From NCBI RefSeq assembly GCF_003602235.1, contig NZ_QZVS01000095.1, positions 124,356-188,355 on the forward strand: a stretch of 64,000 nt of DNA. The letters run 5' to 3'. The notes under the pieces are model-generated. The model worked only from the letters and a program-made list of their open reading frames with translations, was not told where the DNA came from and did no database searches. Every line of letters starts with the position of its first letter. The first letter of the stretch is position 1. Positions 27,154 to 34,860 of this stretch are shown here, piece after piece. A program made the position numbers and the translations under genes. Source of the DNA: Cryobacterium melibiosiphilum (GTDB lineage: Bacteria; Actinomycetota; Actinomycetes; Actinomycetales; Microbacteriaceae).

Positions 27154-28149
27154 ATGCGCTACACAGCAGAAACCTGGCCCATCACTGCAGCACTGCTGCA
27201 GTTCCCCGGAACGGATGCCCAGGGCCGCACCGCCCAGCAGGCCGACGCGAGCGTCTGGGCCGAGGTCTTCACCGAGGTCAAGGACGCCGGCTTCGCCAAC
27301 GTCGACCTGTTCGATTCCTGGATTCGCCCGGGGGACCTGTCCTCTGCGCGGCTGGACGAGCTGAAGGCCACCGCGAGCAGCGTCGGCGTCGGCGCTCCTT
27401 CCATCTCCGCCATCCGTCGGAGCGTCATCGACGAGGCCAACGGGGAAGACAACCTCGCCTACAGCCACCGCACCCTCGACGCCGCCGCGCAGCTCGGCTG
27501 CGAGGTCGTCTCCTTCGGACTCCACCAGGCACTCACCGCCGAGCAGCAGAAGCAGCTGTGGTTCTGGACCGTCGAAGGCCACCACGACCCGGTCGGCGAC
27601 CCCGCGGTCTGGGGCAAGGCCGTCTCCCGACTCAGGGAACTCGGCGCCCACGCCGCCGAACTCGGTCTGCTCATGAGCCTCGAACTCTACGAGGACACCT
27701 ACCTCGGCACCGGCGATTCGGCCGTGCAGCTCGTTCAGGACATCGGCCTCACAAACGTCGGCCTCAACCCCGACATGGGAAACCTGGTGCGCCTGCACCG
27801 CCCGATCGAGGCCGTGCAGGAGATGATCGCCAAGACCGTCCCGTATGCCAACTACTGGCACGTGAAGAACTACAGCCGCGACGAAGATGTTGCCCGCGGC
27901 CAGTTCACCGCCGTTCCGGCGCCGCTCGAGACCGGCATCATCAGCTACCGGGAAGCCTTCCGCACCGCGCTGTCCTTCGGCTTCCAGGGCATCATCTGCA
28001 CCGAACACTACGGCGGCGACGGTCTCAGCGTGTCGGCGACCAACCAGGCCTACCTGCGCGAGAAGATCCTCCCGAAGACCGAGAACTACGTGCTCGGCAC
28101 CCCGCTCGTGGCCCAGGGCCGCCAGACGCCGACCGCGGTCGCCGCGTAG
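27154..28149 (+). CDS. Sugar phosphate isomerase/epimerase-family TIM-barrel protein
   Basis: A 331-residue AP-endonuclease-2-like TIM barrel. Four likely metal ligands are visible: Glu in LMSLELYED, Asp in NPDMGN, His in YWHVKNY and Glu in ICTEHYGG. Family members include isomerases, epimerases and decarboxylases, among them 3-oxo-isoapionate decarboxylase (OiaC), which yields L-erythrulose. As the first gene of a cluster whose other enzymes fit tetrulose metabolism, a decarboxylase or isomerase feeding erythrulose is my inference; a true isomerase cannot be excluded. A GGAG ribosome-binding site precedes ATG 27154. Confidence 0.72.
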   Translation: MRYTAETWPITAALLQFPGTDAQGRTAQQADASVWAEVFTEVKDAGFANVDLFDSWIRPGDLSSARLDELKATASSVGVGAPSISAIRRSVIDEANGEDNLAYSHRTLDAAAQLGCEVVSFGLHQALTAEQQKQLWFWTVEGHHDPVGDPAVWGKAVSRLRELGAHAAELGLLMSLELYEDTYLGTGDSAVQLVQDIGLTNVGLNPDMGNLVRLHRPIEAVQEMIAKTVPYANYWHVKNYSRDEDVARGQFTAVPAPLETGIISYREAFRTALSFGFQGIICTEHYGGDGLSVSATNQAYLREKILPKTENYVLGTPLVAQGRQTPTAVAA

Positions 28150-28164
28150 GCCTTCGCAACACCC

Positions 28165-28192
28165 GGTGGGGCCGCACCAACGCGGCCCCACC
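28165..28192 (+). terminator. Hairpin between first and second cluster genes
   Basis: GGTGGGGCCGC and GCGGCCCCACC form a perfect 11-base-pair stem with a 6-base loop, 16 bases after the stop codon. No T-tract follows; instead a CCCCACGGCC-type short repeat runs to about 28222. It may be a partial terminator or an RNA-stability element that lowers expression of the downstream genes. Confidence 0.55.
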
Positions 28193-28293
28193 CCACGGCC
28201 TTACCCCACGGCCCCACCCCACGTCACCGCGCCCTCGTCGTCGCCCACATTCGTGTGCGCGGCCGCCGGGCCCAACGGATTCAATGAGGAACC

Positions 28294-30084
28294 ATGACAC
28301 GGATATTTGACGATCCCGCAGCATTCGCCGACGAGGCACTCGCGGGCTTTGTCGCCGCCAACCGCCGCTACGTGGCCCGCGTCGACGGCGGCGTCGTGCG
28401 CGCCACGGAAATGAACCCCAACCAGGTCGCCCTTGTCATCGGCGGCGGTTCGGGGCACTATCCGGCGTTTGCCGGACTGGTCGGCCAGGGTCTCGCCGCC
28501 GGCTCGGCCTGCGGCAACATGTTCGCATCCCCGGCGGCCGCACAGATCTACCGAGTCGCCAAGGCCGCCCACGCCGGGGGAGGCGTTCTGCTCAGCTACG
28601 GCAACTATGCCGGGGACGTGCTGCACTTCGGCCAGGCCCAGGACCGACTCAACGCGGAGGGAATCCGCACTCGCACCGTGGTCGTCACTGATGACACTGC
28701 CAGCGCATCGCTGGCCGAGATCGACAAGCGCCGCGGAATTGCGGGGGATCTCACGGTTTTCAAGATCGCCGGCGCGGCAGCGGATGCCGGACTCGACCTC
28801 GCCGAGGTCGAGCGCCTGGCCCGCAAGGCCAACCTCGCGACGCGTTCCCTCGGGGTGGCCTTTGACGGCTGCACCCTGCCGGGCGCGACCGAACCCCTCT
28901 TCAGTGTTCCCGCCGGCCAGATGTCGCTTGGGCTGGGCATCCACGGCGAACCGGGAATCTCCGACCACGACCTGCCCACCGCGAGCGAACTCGCCGAACT
29001 CCTCGTCGGCCGGCTCCTGGCCGAAGAACCCGCGGGAGCCGGACACCGCGTCGTCCCCATCGTCAACGGGCTCGGCACGGTCAAGTACGACGAACTCTTT
29101 CTGCTGTTCGGAAAGATCGAAACCCTGCTCCAGCAGGCCGGGCTCGAGGTCGTCGAACCCGAGTGCGGAGAACTCGTCACCAGCCTCGACATGTCCGGCC
29201 TCTCGCTCACCCTGTTCTGGGTCGACGACGAGCTTCTGAGCCTCTGGACGGCGCCGGCCGACACCCCCGCCTTCCGCAGGGGCAACGCCGTGGCCCGTCC
29301 GCAGCGGGTCATCGAGGAGTCCGCCCACGACGACCGCACCGACACCCCGCCGGCGACGATCGCCGCGGCCCGCCTCGGCTCGGGAGCCGTCACCCTGCTG
29401 CAGGCCGTGCAGTCCGTCGTCGTGGAACACGAACAGGAACTTGGCCGCCTCGATGCGGTCGCCGGTGACGGCGACCATGGAATCGGGATGCGCCGTGGCG
29501 TCGATGCTGCCGTGCAGGCAGCAAACGACGCCAGCCGCGACGGCGCCGGTGTCGATCAGGTGCTCACCGCGGCCGGGGAGGCCTGGGCGGAAAAGGCCGG
29601 TGGTACCTCCGGCGCCCTGTGGGGGGCCGCACTGTGCGCTTCGGGCGGAGCCCTCGGCAATCGGGAGTCCTATGGGTCTGCCGACGCCCTTGGTGTCGCC
29701 GAGGCGTTCAGCGCCGCGATCATCGACCTGGGCAAGGCCGAACTCGGCGACAAGACCATGGTCGACGCCTTGCTGCCCTATGTCGCGACGTTCACGGCCG
29801 AGAGCCAGGCCGAGGCATCCGTCGCCGATGTGTTGACTGCGGCGGCCACGGCAGCCGTGGGCGCCGCCGCCGACACCGCCGCGCTCAGCCCCCGCCGCGG
29901 ACGCGCCCGGCCGCTCGCCGAACGGAGCATCGGACACCCCGATCCGGGAGCCGTGTCATTCGGCTTGATCGCCGCGGGCGTGGCCCGGGCTTACACAGAT
30001 TTCACCGCTACCGATTTCACAGCTACCGATTTCACAGCTACAGATTTCACAGCACGATCAAGAGCAGAGGACGTGACAGCATGA
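28294..30084 (+). CDS. DhaK-DhaL fusion kinase, candidate erythrulose kinase
   Basis: A 596-residue ATP-dependent ketose kinase. The DhaK half (1-330) has [10 protein letters not shown] and the substrate-binding His217 in GIHGEPG, which forms a hemiaminal with the ketose. The DhaL half (~370-570) has the Mg-ATP-binding GDGDHG near 391-396. Two-domain DhaK-DhaL kinases act on dihydroxyacetone or, as LerK and DerK of Mycobacterium, on erythrulose. The neighbouring RpiB- and TIM-like genes favour erythrulose, as inference. The C-terminus carries a four-copy repeat (DFTAT). Its stop overlaps the next gene by 4 bases (ATGA). Confidence 0.85.
   Translation: MTRIFDDPAAFADEALAGFVAANRRYVARVDGGVVRATEMNPNQVALVIGGGSGHYPAFAGLVGQGLAAGSACGNMFASPAAAQIYRVAKAAHAGGGVLLSYGNYAGDVLHFGQAQDRLNAEGIRTRTVVVTDDTASASLAEIDKRRGIAGDLTVFKIAGAAADAGLDLAEVERLARKANLATRSLGVAFDGCTLPGATEPLFSVPAGQMSLGLGIHGEPGISDHDLPTASELAELLVGRLLAEEPAGAGHRVVPIVNGLGTVKYDELFLLFGKIETLLQQAGLEVVEPECGELVTSLDMSGLSLTLFWVDDELLSLWTAPADTPAFRRGNAVARPQRVIEESAHDDRTDTPPATIAAARLGSGAVTLLQAVQSVVVEHEQELGRLDAVAGDGDHGIGMRRGVDAAVQAANDASRDGAGVDQVLTAAGEAWAEKAGGTSGALWGAALCASGGALGNRESYGSADALGVAEAFSAAIIDLGKAELGDKTMVDALLPYVATFTAESQAEASVADVLTAAATAAVGAAADTAALSPRRGRARPLAERSIGHPDPGAVSFGLIAAGVARAYTDFTATDFTATDFTATDFTARSRAEDVTA
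29998..30057. repeat. 15-bp tandem repeat at the 3' end of the kinase gene
   Basis: Four copies of GATTTCACAGCTACC (first and last slightly changed), in frame, adding a threonine-rich DFTAT tail of about 20 residues beyond the DhaL fold. Confidence 0.88.
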
Positions 30085-30548
30085 GCAAGAAATGGCGCAT
30101 CGTCATCGGAAACGACGAAGCCGGGGTTGAATTCAAGACCGCGCTGAAACAACTATTGGAAGCGGATGACCGCGTCGAGTCCGTCACCGACGTCGGGGTC
30201 GGCGAGAAGGACACCACGGCATACCCGCACATTGCCGTCACCGCGGCCCGCAAGGTTGCTGCGGGGGAGTTCGACCGCGCCCTGTTGATCTGCGGCACCG
30301 GAATGGGAGTAGCCATCTCGGCCAACAAGGTGCCCGGCATTCGTGCCGTCACCGCACACGACAGCTATTCCATCGAGCGTTCCGTGCTCAGCAACAACGC
30401 CCAGGTCCTCACCCTCGGCCAGCGTGTGATTGGCCTCGAACTGGCCAAGAAGCTGGTCACGGAGTGGCTCGGCTACCGGTTCGACGACAGTTCCGCCTCG
30501 GCCGACAAGGTCGCGGCGATCGCATCCTACGAAGTGAAAGAGAACTAA
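30081..30548 (+). CDS. RpiB/LacAB-family isomerase, candidate D-erythrulose-4-phosphate isomerase
   Basis: A 155-residue RpiB-fold isomerase. The catalytic-type Cys71 is in [13 protein letters not shown], with His93 in [10 protein letters not shown] and the conserved [15 protein letters not shown]. The usual RpiB GCDHAG motif reads GNDEAG here, so a His is replaced by Glu, which argues against simple ribose-5-phosphate isomerase activity. Next to an erythrulose-type kinase and a TIM paralogue it fits DerI, which converts D-erythrulose 4-phosphate to D-erythrose 4-phosphate. ATG 30081 overlaps the kinase stop codon. Confidence 0.8.
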   Translation: MSKKWRIVIGNDEAGVEFKTALKQLLEADDRVESVTDVGVGEKDTTAYPHIAVTAARKVAAGEFDRALLICGTGMGVAISANKVPGIRAVTAHDSYSIERSVLSNNAQVLTLGQRVIGLELAKKLVTEWLGYRFDDSSASADKVAAIASYEVKEN

Positions 30549-30552
30549 CACC

Positions 30553-31503
30553 ATGACGCACACCATCGCAATCGTCGGATCCGGCTACATGGGCGGCGGC
30601 ATCGCCCAGGTGCTCGCCCTTGCCGGCAACCACGTCTATCTGTCCGACGTCTCGCTCGACGTGACCGAGAAGAACTACCAGCGCCTCATCGACGAGTCGA
30701 AGGACTTCGTTGCCGCCGGACTGTTCCCAGAAGGCTCCACGGAGATTCTCAAGACCAACCTGCACGTCGCCGCCACCGTCGAGGAGGCCGTCGCCAATGC
30801 CGACTTCATCGAAGAAGCGGTGCCCGAGGTGCTCGCGATCAAGCACGACATCCTCGCCCGAATCAGCGGCGCGGCCCGTGCCGACGCCATCATCGGCTCC
30901 AACACCTCGACCATCTCGATCGGGGACATGGCCACCGCCGTCACCAATCCCGAACGCTTCCTCGGCGTGCACTTCTCCAACCCGTCACCCTTCATCCCGG
31001 GCGTCGAGGTTATCCCGCACGCCGGCACCGCCGCCGACGTCGTCGACCGCGCCCGCGCAATCGTGCACTCCACCGGCAAGCAGACCGCCGTGGTGAAGGA
31101 CGTCACCGGGTTCGTGCTGAACCGCCTGCAGTACGCCCTCTTCCACGAGGCCACCCAGTTGGTCGAAGAGGGCGTCGCGACTCCCGACGACATCGACACC
31201 CTGGTGCGCACGACCTTCGGTTTTCGTCTGCCGATCTTCGGACCGTTCGCGATCGCCGATATGGCCGGCCTCGACGTGTACAACTTCTGCTACAAGTCGC
31301 TGCAGACCGGTTTCCCGGAACGTTTCGCAACGCCGAAGATTCTTTCCGACCTCGTCGACGCCGGCAAGCTCGGCACCAAGTCCGGCGCGGGATTCCTCGA
31401 TGTGCCCGCGGAGCGCACGGCCGACCTGATCGCCTACCGCAACAAGGCCTACGTGGCGATGCAGAAGCTCATCGACGACCTCGGCCCGGCGCCGCTGCAC
31501 TAG
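30553..31503 (+). CDS. 3-hydroxyacyl-CoA dehydrogenase-like oxidoreductase
   Basis: A 316-residue protein of the 3-hydroxyacyl-CoA dehydrogenase fold: NAD motif VGSGYMGGGIA (residues 8-18), His140 and Glu152 as the catalytic pair in GVHFSNPSPF and VEVIPH, and a C-terminal all-helical domain. The family also includes L-gulonate 3-dehydrogenase and carnitine dehydrogenase, which oxidise free 3-hydroxy acids without CoA. Between a tetrulose kinase/isomerase set and a GntP permease, oxidation of a sugar acid at C3 is the better guess than beta-oxidation. It starts 4 bases after the RpiB-like gene. Confidence 0.75.
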   Translation: MTHTIAIVGSGYMGGGIAQVLALAGNHVYLSDVSLDVTEKNYQRLIDESKDFVAAGLFPEGSTEILKTNLHVAATVEEAVANADFIEEAVPEVLAIKHDILARISGAARADAIIGSNTSTISIGDMATAVTNPERFLGVHFSNPSPFIPGVEVIPHAGTAADVVDRARAIVHSTGKQTAVVKDVTGFVLNRLQYALFHEATQLVEEGVATPDDIDTLVRTTFGFRLPIFGPFAIADMAGLDVYNFCYKSLQTGFPERFATPKILSDLVDAGKLGTKSGAGFLDVPAERTADLIAYRNKAYVAMQKLIDDLGPAPLH

Positions 31504-31528
31504 CTCACCACCGTCAGGAGCCCAGACC

Positions 31529-32317
31529 GTGCCAGCATCCCGCGCCGCCGAGACCGCGCATCCGCTCTGCTACGTCGGAGTCAGCACCAAGATGTACCTG
31601 GGCTACCAGGCGAGTCTGGACTGGCTCACGGCCGTGCACGGCATTGTGGCGGCTCGGTCTCCGTTGCCCCGCGGCCTCACCGTTTTCGTCGCACCGTCGT
31701 TCCCCATTTTGGAAAGCGCGCGCCGAATTCTGGCCGGCAGCGGGGTAGTTCTGGGCGCGCAAGACTGCGGCACGGCGGGTGGGGCACTCACCGGAGAGGT
31801 AAGCCCGGCCCTCTTGGCGGAAATGGGAGTGGAGCTGGTCGAAATCGGCCATGCCGAGCGCCGCCGACTGTTCGGCGAAACGGATGCGGTGGTGGCCGAG
31901 AAGACGGCGGCCGCCGCCCTGGCCGGACTGACCCCGCTACTGTGCGTGGGCGAGACGGTGCGTGGCAGCCCCGCCGCTGCTGCCCGTTTCTGCTGGGAGC
32001 AGGTCACCGCCGCACTCGGCGCGAGCGTGCCGCCCGAGCGCGTTGTCGTGGCCTATGAACCGGTCTGGGCCATCGGCGCCGCCATTCCGGCAGACCCCGA
32101 CTATGTGAACGATGTCGTCGCCCGCCTGCGCGAGCTGCTGGACCAGCCCGAGCGGGCGGGCCGCGCCCGCATCATCTACGGCGGCAGCGCGGGGCCGGGC
32201 CTGCTTCCGCGGCTCGAGAGCGTGGATGGCCTGTTTCTCGGCCGATTCGCCCACGACCCGGCCGGATTCGGCCGGGTGCTCGACGAGGCCATACTCCGCG
32301 CCAGCCTGCAGCCCTGA
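31529..32317 (+). CDS. Triosephosphate isomerase paralogue, candidate L-erythrulose-1-phosphate isomerase
   Basis: A 262-residue TIM-barrel isomerase with the full catalytic triad: Lys21 in STKMY, His108 in EIGHAER and Glu177 in AYEPVWAIG. Two signatures of housekeeping TpiA are changed: the asparagine of the N-terminal NWKM motif is replaced by STKM, and the mobile loop 6 (usually AIGTGK) reads AIGAAIPAD. Such divergent paralogues in tetritol pathways (LerI) interconvert L-erythrulose 1-phosphate and D-erythrulose 4-phosphate. GTG 31529 follows a CAGGAG ribosome-binding site. A housekeeping role is unlikely, given the neighbours. Confidence 0.8.
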   Translation: MPASRAAETAHPLCYVGVSTKMYLGYQASLDWLTAVHGIVAARSPLPRGLTVFVAPSFPILESARRILAGSGVVLGAQDCGTAGGALTGEVSPALLAEMGVELVEIGHAERRRLFGETDAVVAEKTAAAALAGLTPLLCVGETVRGSPAAAARFCWEQVTAALGASVPPERVVVAYEPVWAIGAAIPADPDYVNDVVARLRELLDQPERAGRARIIYGGSAGPGLLPRLESVDGLFLGRFAHDPAGFGRVLDEAILRASLQP

Positions 32318-32431
32318 CCTGCATCTGCCCACCGATCTGCCCACCGATCTGTCTCGCTCCCTCGAATGACCGGCGCCAGCTCGCTGCCGCTGTTTCCCAT
32401 GAATCAATGACGTTTCGTAAGGATAAAATCC

Positions 32432-33829
32432 ATGCTCCATCTGTCGACGGCGGCTGAGCTCGCCCTCCCCATTCCCGCGTTGCTCAGCATCGCCATTGGC
32501 GCGGTGGTCGTGCTCTTGGTCTTGATCATCAAGGTGCGCATGCACGCCTTCTTCGCGCTCATCATCGTCAGCATCGTGACGGCCGTCGTGGCCGGAGTGA
32601 GCGCCGACGAGCTCATCGACACCCTCGTCGGGCCGTTCGGACGGACCCTGGGAAATGTCGCATTGCTGGTCGGGTTCGGTGCCGTTCTGGGCCGCATCGT
32701 CGAGACCTCTGGCGGCGCCCAGGTTCTCGCCGACAGCCTGCTGCGCAAATTCGGCGAGAAGCGAGCGCCGCTCGCACTGTCTGTCGCCTCCCTGCTGTTC
32801 GGCTTCCCGATCTTCCTCGACGCCGGGTTCCTGGTCATGCTGCCGATCATCTACACCGTGGCCCGCCGCCTCGGCGGTGGACTGCTGCTCTACGCCCTTC
32901 CGGCCGCTGGCGCCTTCCTGATGATGCACGCCATCGTCCCGCCTCATCCGGGTCCGGTCGCTGCGGCAGGGATCATCGGTGCCGATGTCGGTCTCGTCCT
33001 GATGGTCGCGCTGCTCGTCGGACTCCCAACCTGGTACGTCGCCGGCTACCGGCTTGCGCTCGTGCTCGCCAAGCGGCACCCCGGCATCGTCGTTCCCGAG
33101 TTGCTGGGGCTTCCTCCCAAGAACGTCGTGAACCCGCCGAAATTCGGTATCGTCCTGCTCGTCCTCCTGCTGCCCTTGGTACTCATCTTCATGAACACCG
33201 GCCTCTCCACCCTGATCGCCACCGGCACCGTGGGGGAGGACCAGCTCTGGGCGCAGGTTCTCATCTTCATCGGCAACACCCCGATCGCGCTGCTGCTGTC
33301 GACTCTGCTCGCCATGTACCTCCTCGTGATTCGCCGCACCCGCAGTTCCATCGGCGGCGCCCTGGAAGACCTCGTCGACGATGCCCTCGCTCCGGTCTGC
33401 TCGATCATCCTCATCACCGGTGCCGGCGGAATGTTCGGCGGCGTGTTGACGGCAACCGGAATCGGCGGGGCGATGGCCGAGAGCCTCGACGCGATCGGGC
33501 TCCCGCTCATCCTCGCGGGATTCCTCGTGGCCGTCATCATGCGTGTCGCCCAGGGCTCGGCGACGGTGGCCGGAACCACGGCAGCCGGCCTGATGGCCCC
33601 CGCGATCCTGGCGTCGGGCGAAACCAGCCCGATCGGACTCGCCTGCATCACCGTCGCGATCGTTGCGGGCGCCATCACGTTCTCGCACGTCAATGACTCC
33701 GGCTTCTGGCTGGTCAGCCGATTCCTCGGTCTCAGCACGTCGCTCGCGTTGAAGACCTGGAGTGTCATCGCGACGGCGATCGGTTTCATGGCCTTCGGCC
33801 TGGTGTGGATTCTCTACAGCTTCGTCTAG
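32432..33829 (+). CDS. GntP-family permease
   Basis: A 465-residue membrane protein with about 12-14 hydrophobic segments and the GntP-family features GFPIFLDAGFLVMLPI and HAIVPPHPGP. GntP proteins are proton symporters for gluconate and related sugar acids, so this is the likely uptake system of the cluster and suggests that the substrate is an acid rather than a neutral polyol. An AAGGAT ribosome-binding site precedes ATG 32432. The preceding 114 bases hold a short 12-base direct repeat after the isomerase gene. Confidence 0.87.
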   Translation: MLHLSTAAELALPIPALLSIAIGAVVVLLVLIIKVRMHAFFALIIVSIVTAVVAGVSADELIDTLVGPFGRTLGNVALLVGFGAVLGRIVETSGGAQVLADSLLRKFGEKRAPLALSVASLLFGFPIFLDAGFLVMLPIIYTVARRLGGGLLLYALPAAGAFLMMHAIVPPHPGPVAAAGIIGADVGLVLMVALLVGLPTWYVAGYRLALVLAKRHPGIVVPELLGLPPKNVVNPPKFGIVLLVLLLPLVLIFMNTGLSTLIATGTVGEDQLWAQVLIFIGNTPIALLLSTLLAMYLLVIRRTRSSIGGALEDLVDDALAPVCSIILITGAGGMFGGVLTATGIGGAMAESLDAIGLPLILAGFLVAVIMRVAQGSATVAGTTAAGLMAPAILASGETSPIGLACITVAIVAGAITFSHVNDSGFWLVSRFLGLSTSLALKTWSVIATAIGFMAFGLVWILYSFV

Positions 33830-33921
33830 GTGTCTTCGTCTGAGCGTCGTCATCTGAGCGGCGTCATCTGAGCGTCGTCGCAGTCCTCACAGCCACCACC
33901 AACACGAACCAGGGAAACTCT

Positions 33922-34710
33922 ATGACCACCACCGAAACACTCCCCACGCCCTTTCCGACCGAACGCACCGTCGTCGTTACGGGGGCGGCCTCGGTCCGCG
34001 GCATCGGCCGGGCCACGGCCGACAGGCTGGCTGGCCTGGGCTGGTCCGTCGCCATCGTCGACATCAACGCCGAGGCGGCGCGGGCGGCAGCGGCCGACAT
34101 CGCCCTGCGCCACAGCGTCCCGGCCATCGGGGTGGGCGCAGACATCGCGAGTGAGGCATCCGTTGACGCCGCAGTCGCGCAAATTGAGACGTCGCTGGCC
34201 CCCATCGTTGCGCTCGTGAACCTCGCGGGCATCAGCTCACCGACCGAGTTCATGGATGAAACGGTCGCCGGCTGGGAGAGGATCTTCTCGGTGAATATGA
34301 CGGGAACGTTCATTGTTACGCAGCGGGTACTGCGCGGCATGATTCAACGCCGCCTCGGCCGCATCGTCAGCGCGTCGTCGATCTCCGCCCAGCGTGGCGG
34401 CGGCACCTTCTCCAAGGTCGCCTACAGCGCGTCGAAGGCCGGAATCATCGGTTTCACGCGCGGGCTGGCTCGGGAAATGGGCCAGCACGGCATCACGGTG
34501 AACTGCGTGTCGCCCGGCCCGGTGGACACCGACATCATGGGCGGCACTCTGACCGATGAGCGCAAGAACGACCTGTCCGCCGACACCCTCATGGGTCGAG
34601 TCGGCACCGTAACCGACATCGCCGCCCTGATTGCCTTTCTGGTCGGAGAGGATGCCGGCTACATCACCGCCGCGACGTACGACATCAATGGAGGCCTGCA
34701 GATCTCCTGA
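33922..34710 (+). CDS. Short-chain dehydrogenase/reductase
   Basis: A 262-residue classical SDR: cofactor motif TGAASVRGIGRA (residues 20-31), NLAG, catalytic Ser in SASSIS and Tyr168-x-x-x-Lys172 in YSASK, and PGPVDTDIMGG. It is the last gene of the cluster and could oxidise the incoming substrate or reduce a keto intermediate. Short imperfect repeats of CGTCATCTGAG fill the 92-base gap after the permease gene. Confidence 0.82.
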   Translation: MTTTETLPTPFPTERTVVVTGAASVRGIGRATADRLAGLGWSVAIVDINAEAARAAAADIALRHSVPAIGVGADIASEASVDAAVAQIETSLAPIVALVNLAGISSPTEFMDETVAGWERIFSVNMTGTFIVTQRVLRGMIQRRLGRIVSASSISAQRGGGTFSKVAYSASKAGIIGFTRGLAREMGQHGITVNCVSPGPVDTDIMGGTLTDERKNDLSADTLMGRVGTVTDIAALIAFLVGEDAGYITAATYDINGGLQIS

Positions 34711-34742
34711 CCGGTTCCCGCACCGGCTGCAGGGCGCCGAAG

Positions 34743-34769
34743 CGTCGCCGATCCCCAGGGTCGGCGACG
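34743..34769 (+). terminator. Hairpin ending the sugar-acid cluster
   Basis: CGTCGCCGA and TCGGCGACG form a perfect 9-base-pair stem; a T-G wobble and two more C-G pairs can extend it toward a 3-base loop. It lies 32 bases after the SDR stop codon. There is no clear T-tract. Confidence 0.6.
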
Positions 34770-34860
34770 TCTCGGGCGCCGAAGATGCGCGCCCCGCCCC
34801 CGCGAAGAGATCTAAACTAGGTGTTTGGATTTGAGGGGTTGGCACTTGAGGGGCACACAC

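Noticed and set aside
30553-31503. Fatty-acid beta-oxidation dehydrogenase
   Set aside because: It has no thiolase, acyl-CoA or enoyl-CoA hydratase neighbours, and its context is sugar-acid catabolism; CoA substrate use is therefore doubtful.
31529-32317. Housekeeping triosephosphate isomerase
   Set aside because: No gap, pgk or other glycolytic gene is nearby, two family motifs are changed and the neighbours are kinase and isomerase genes for another ketose.
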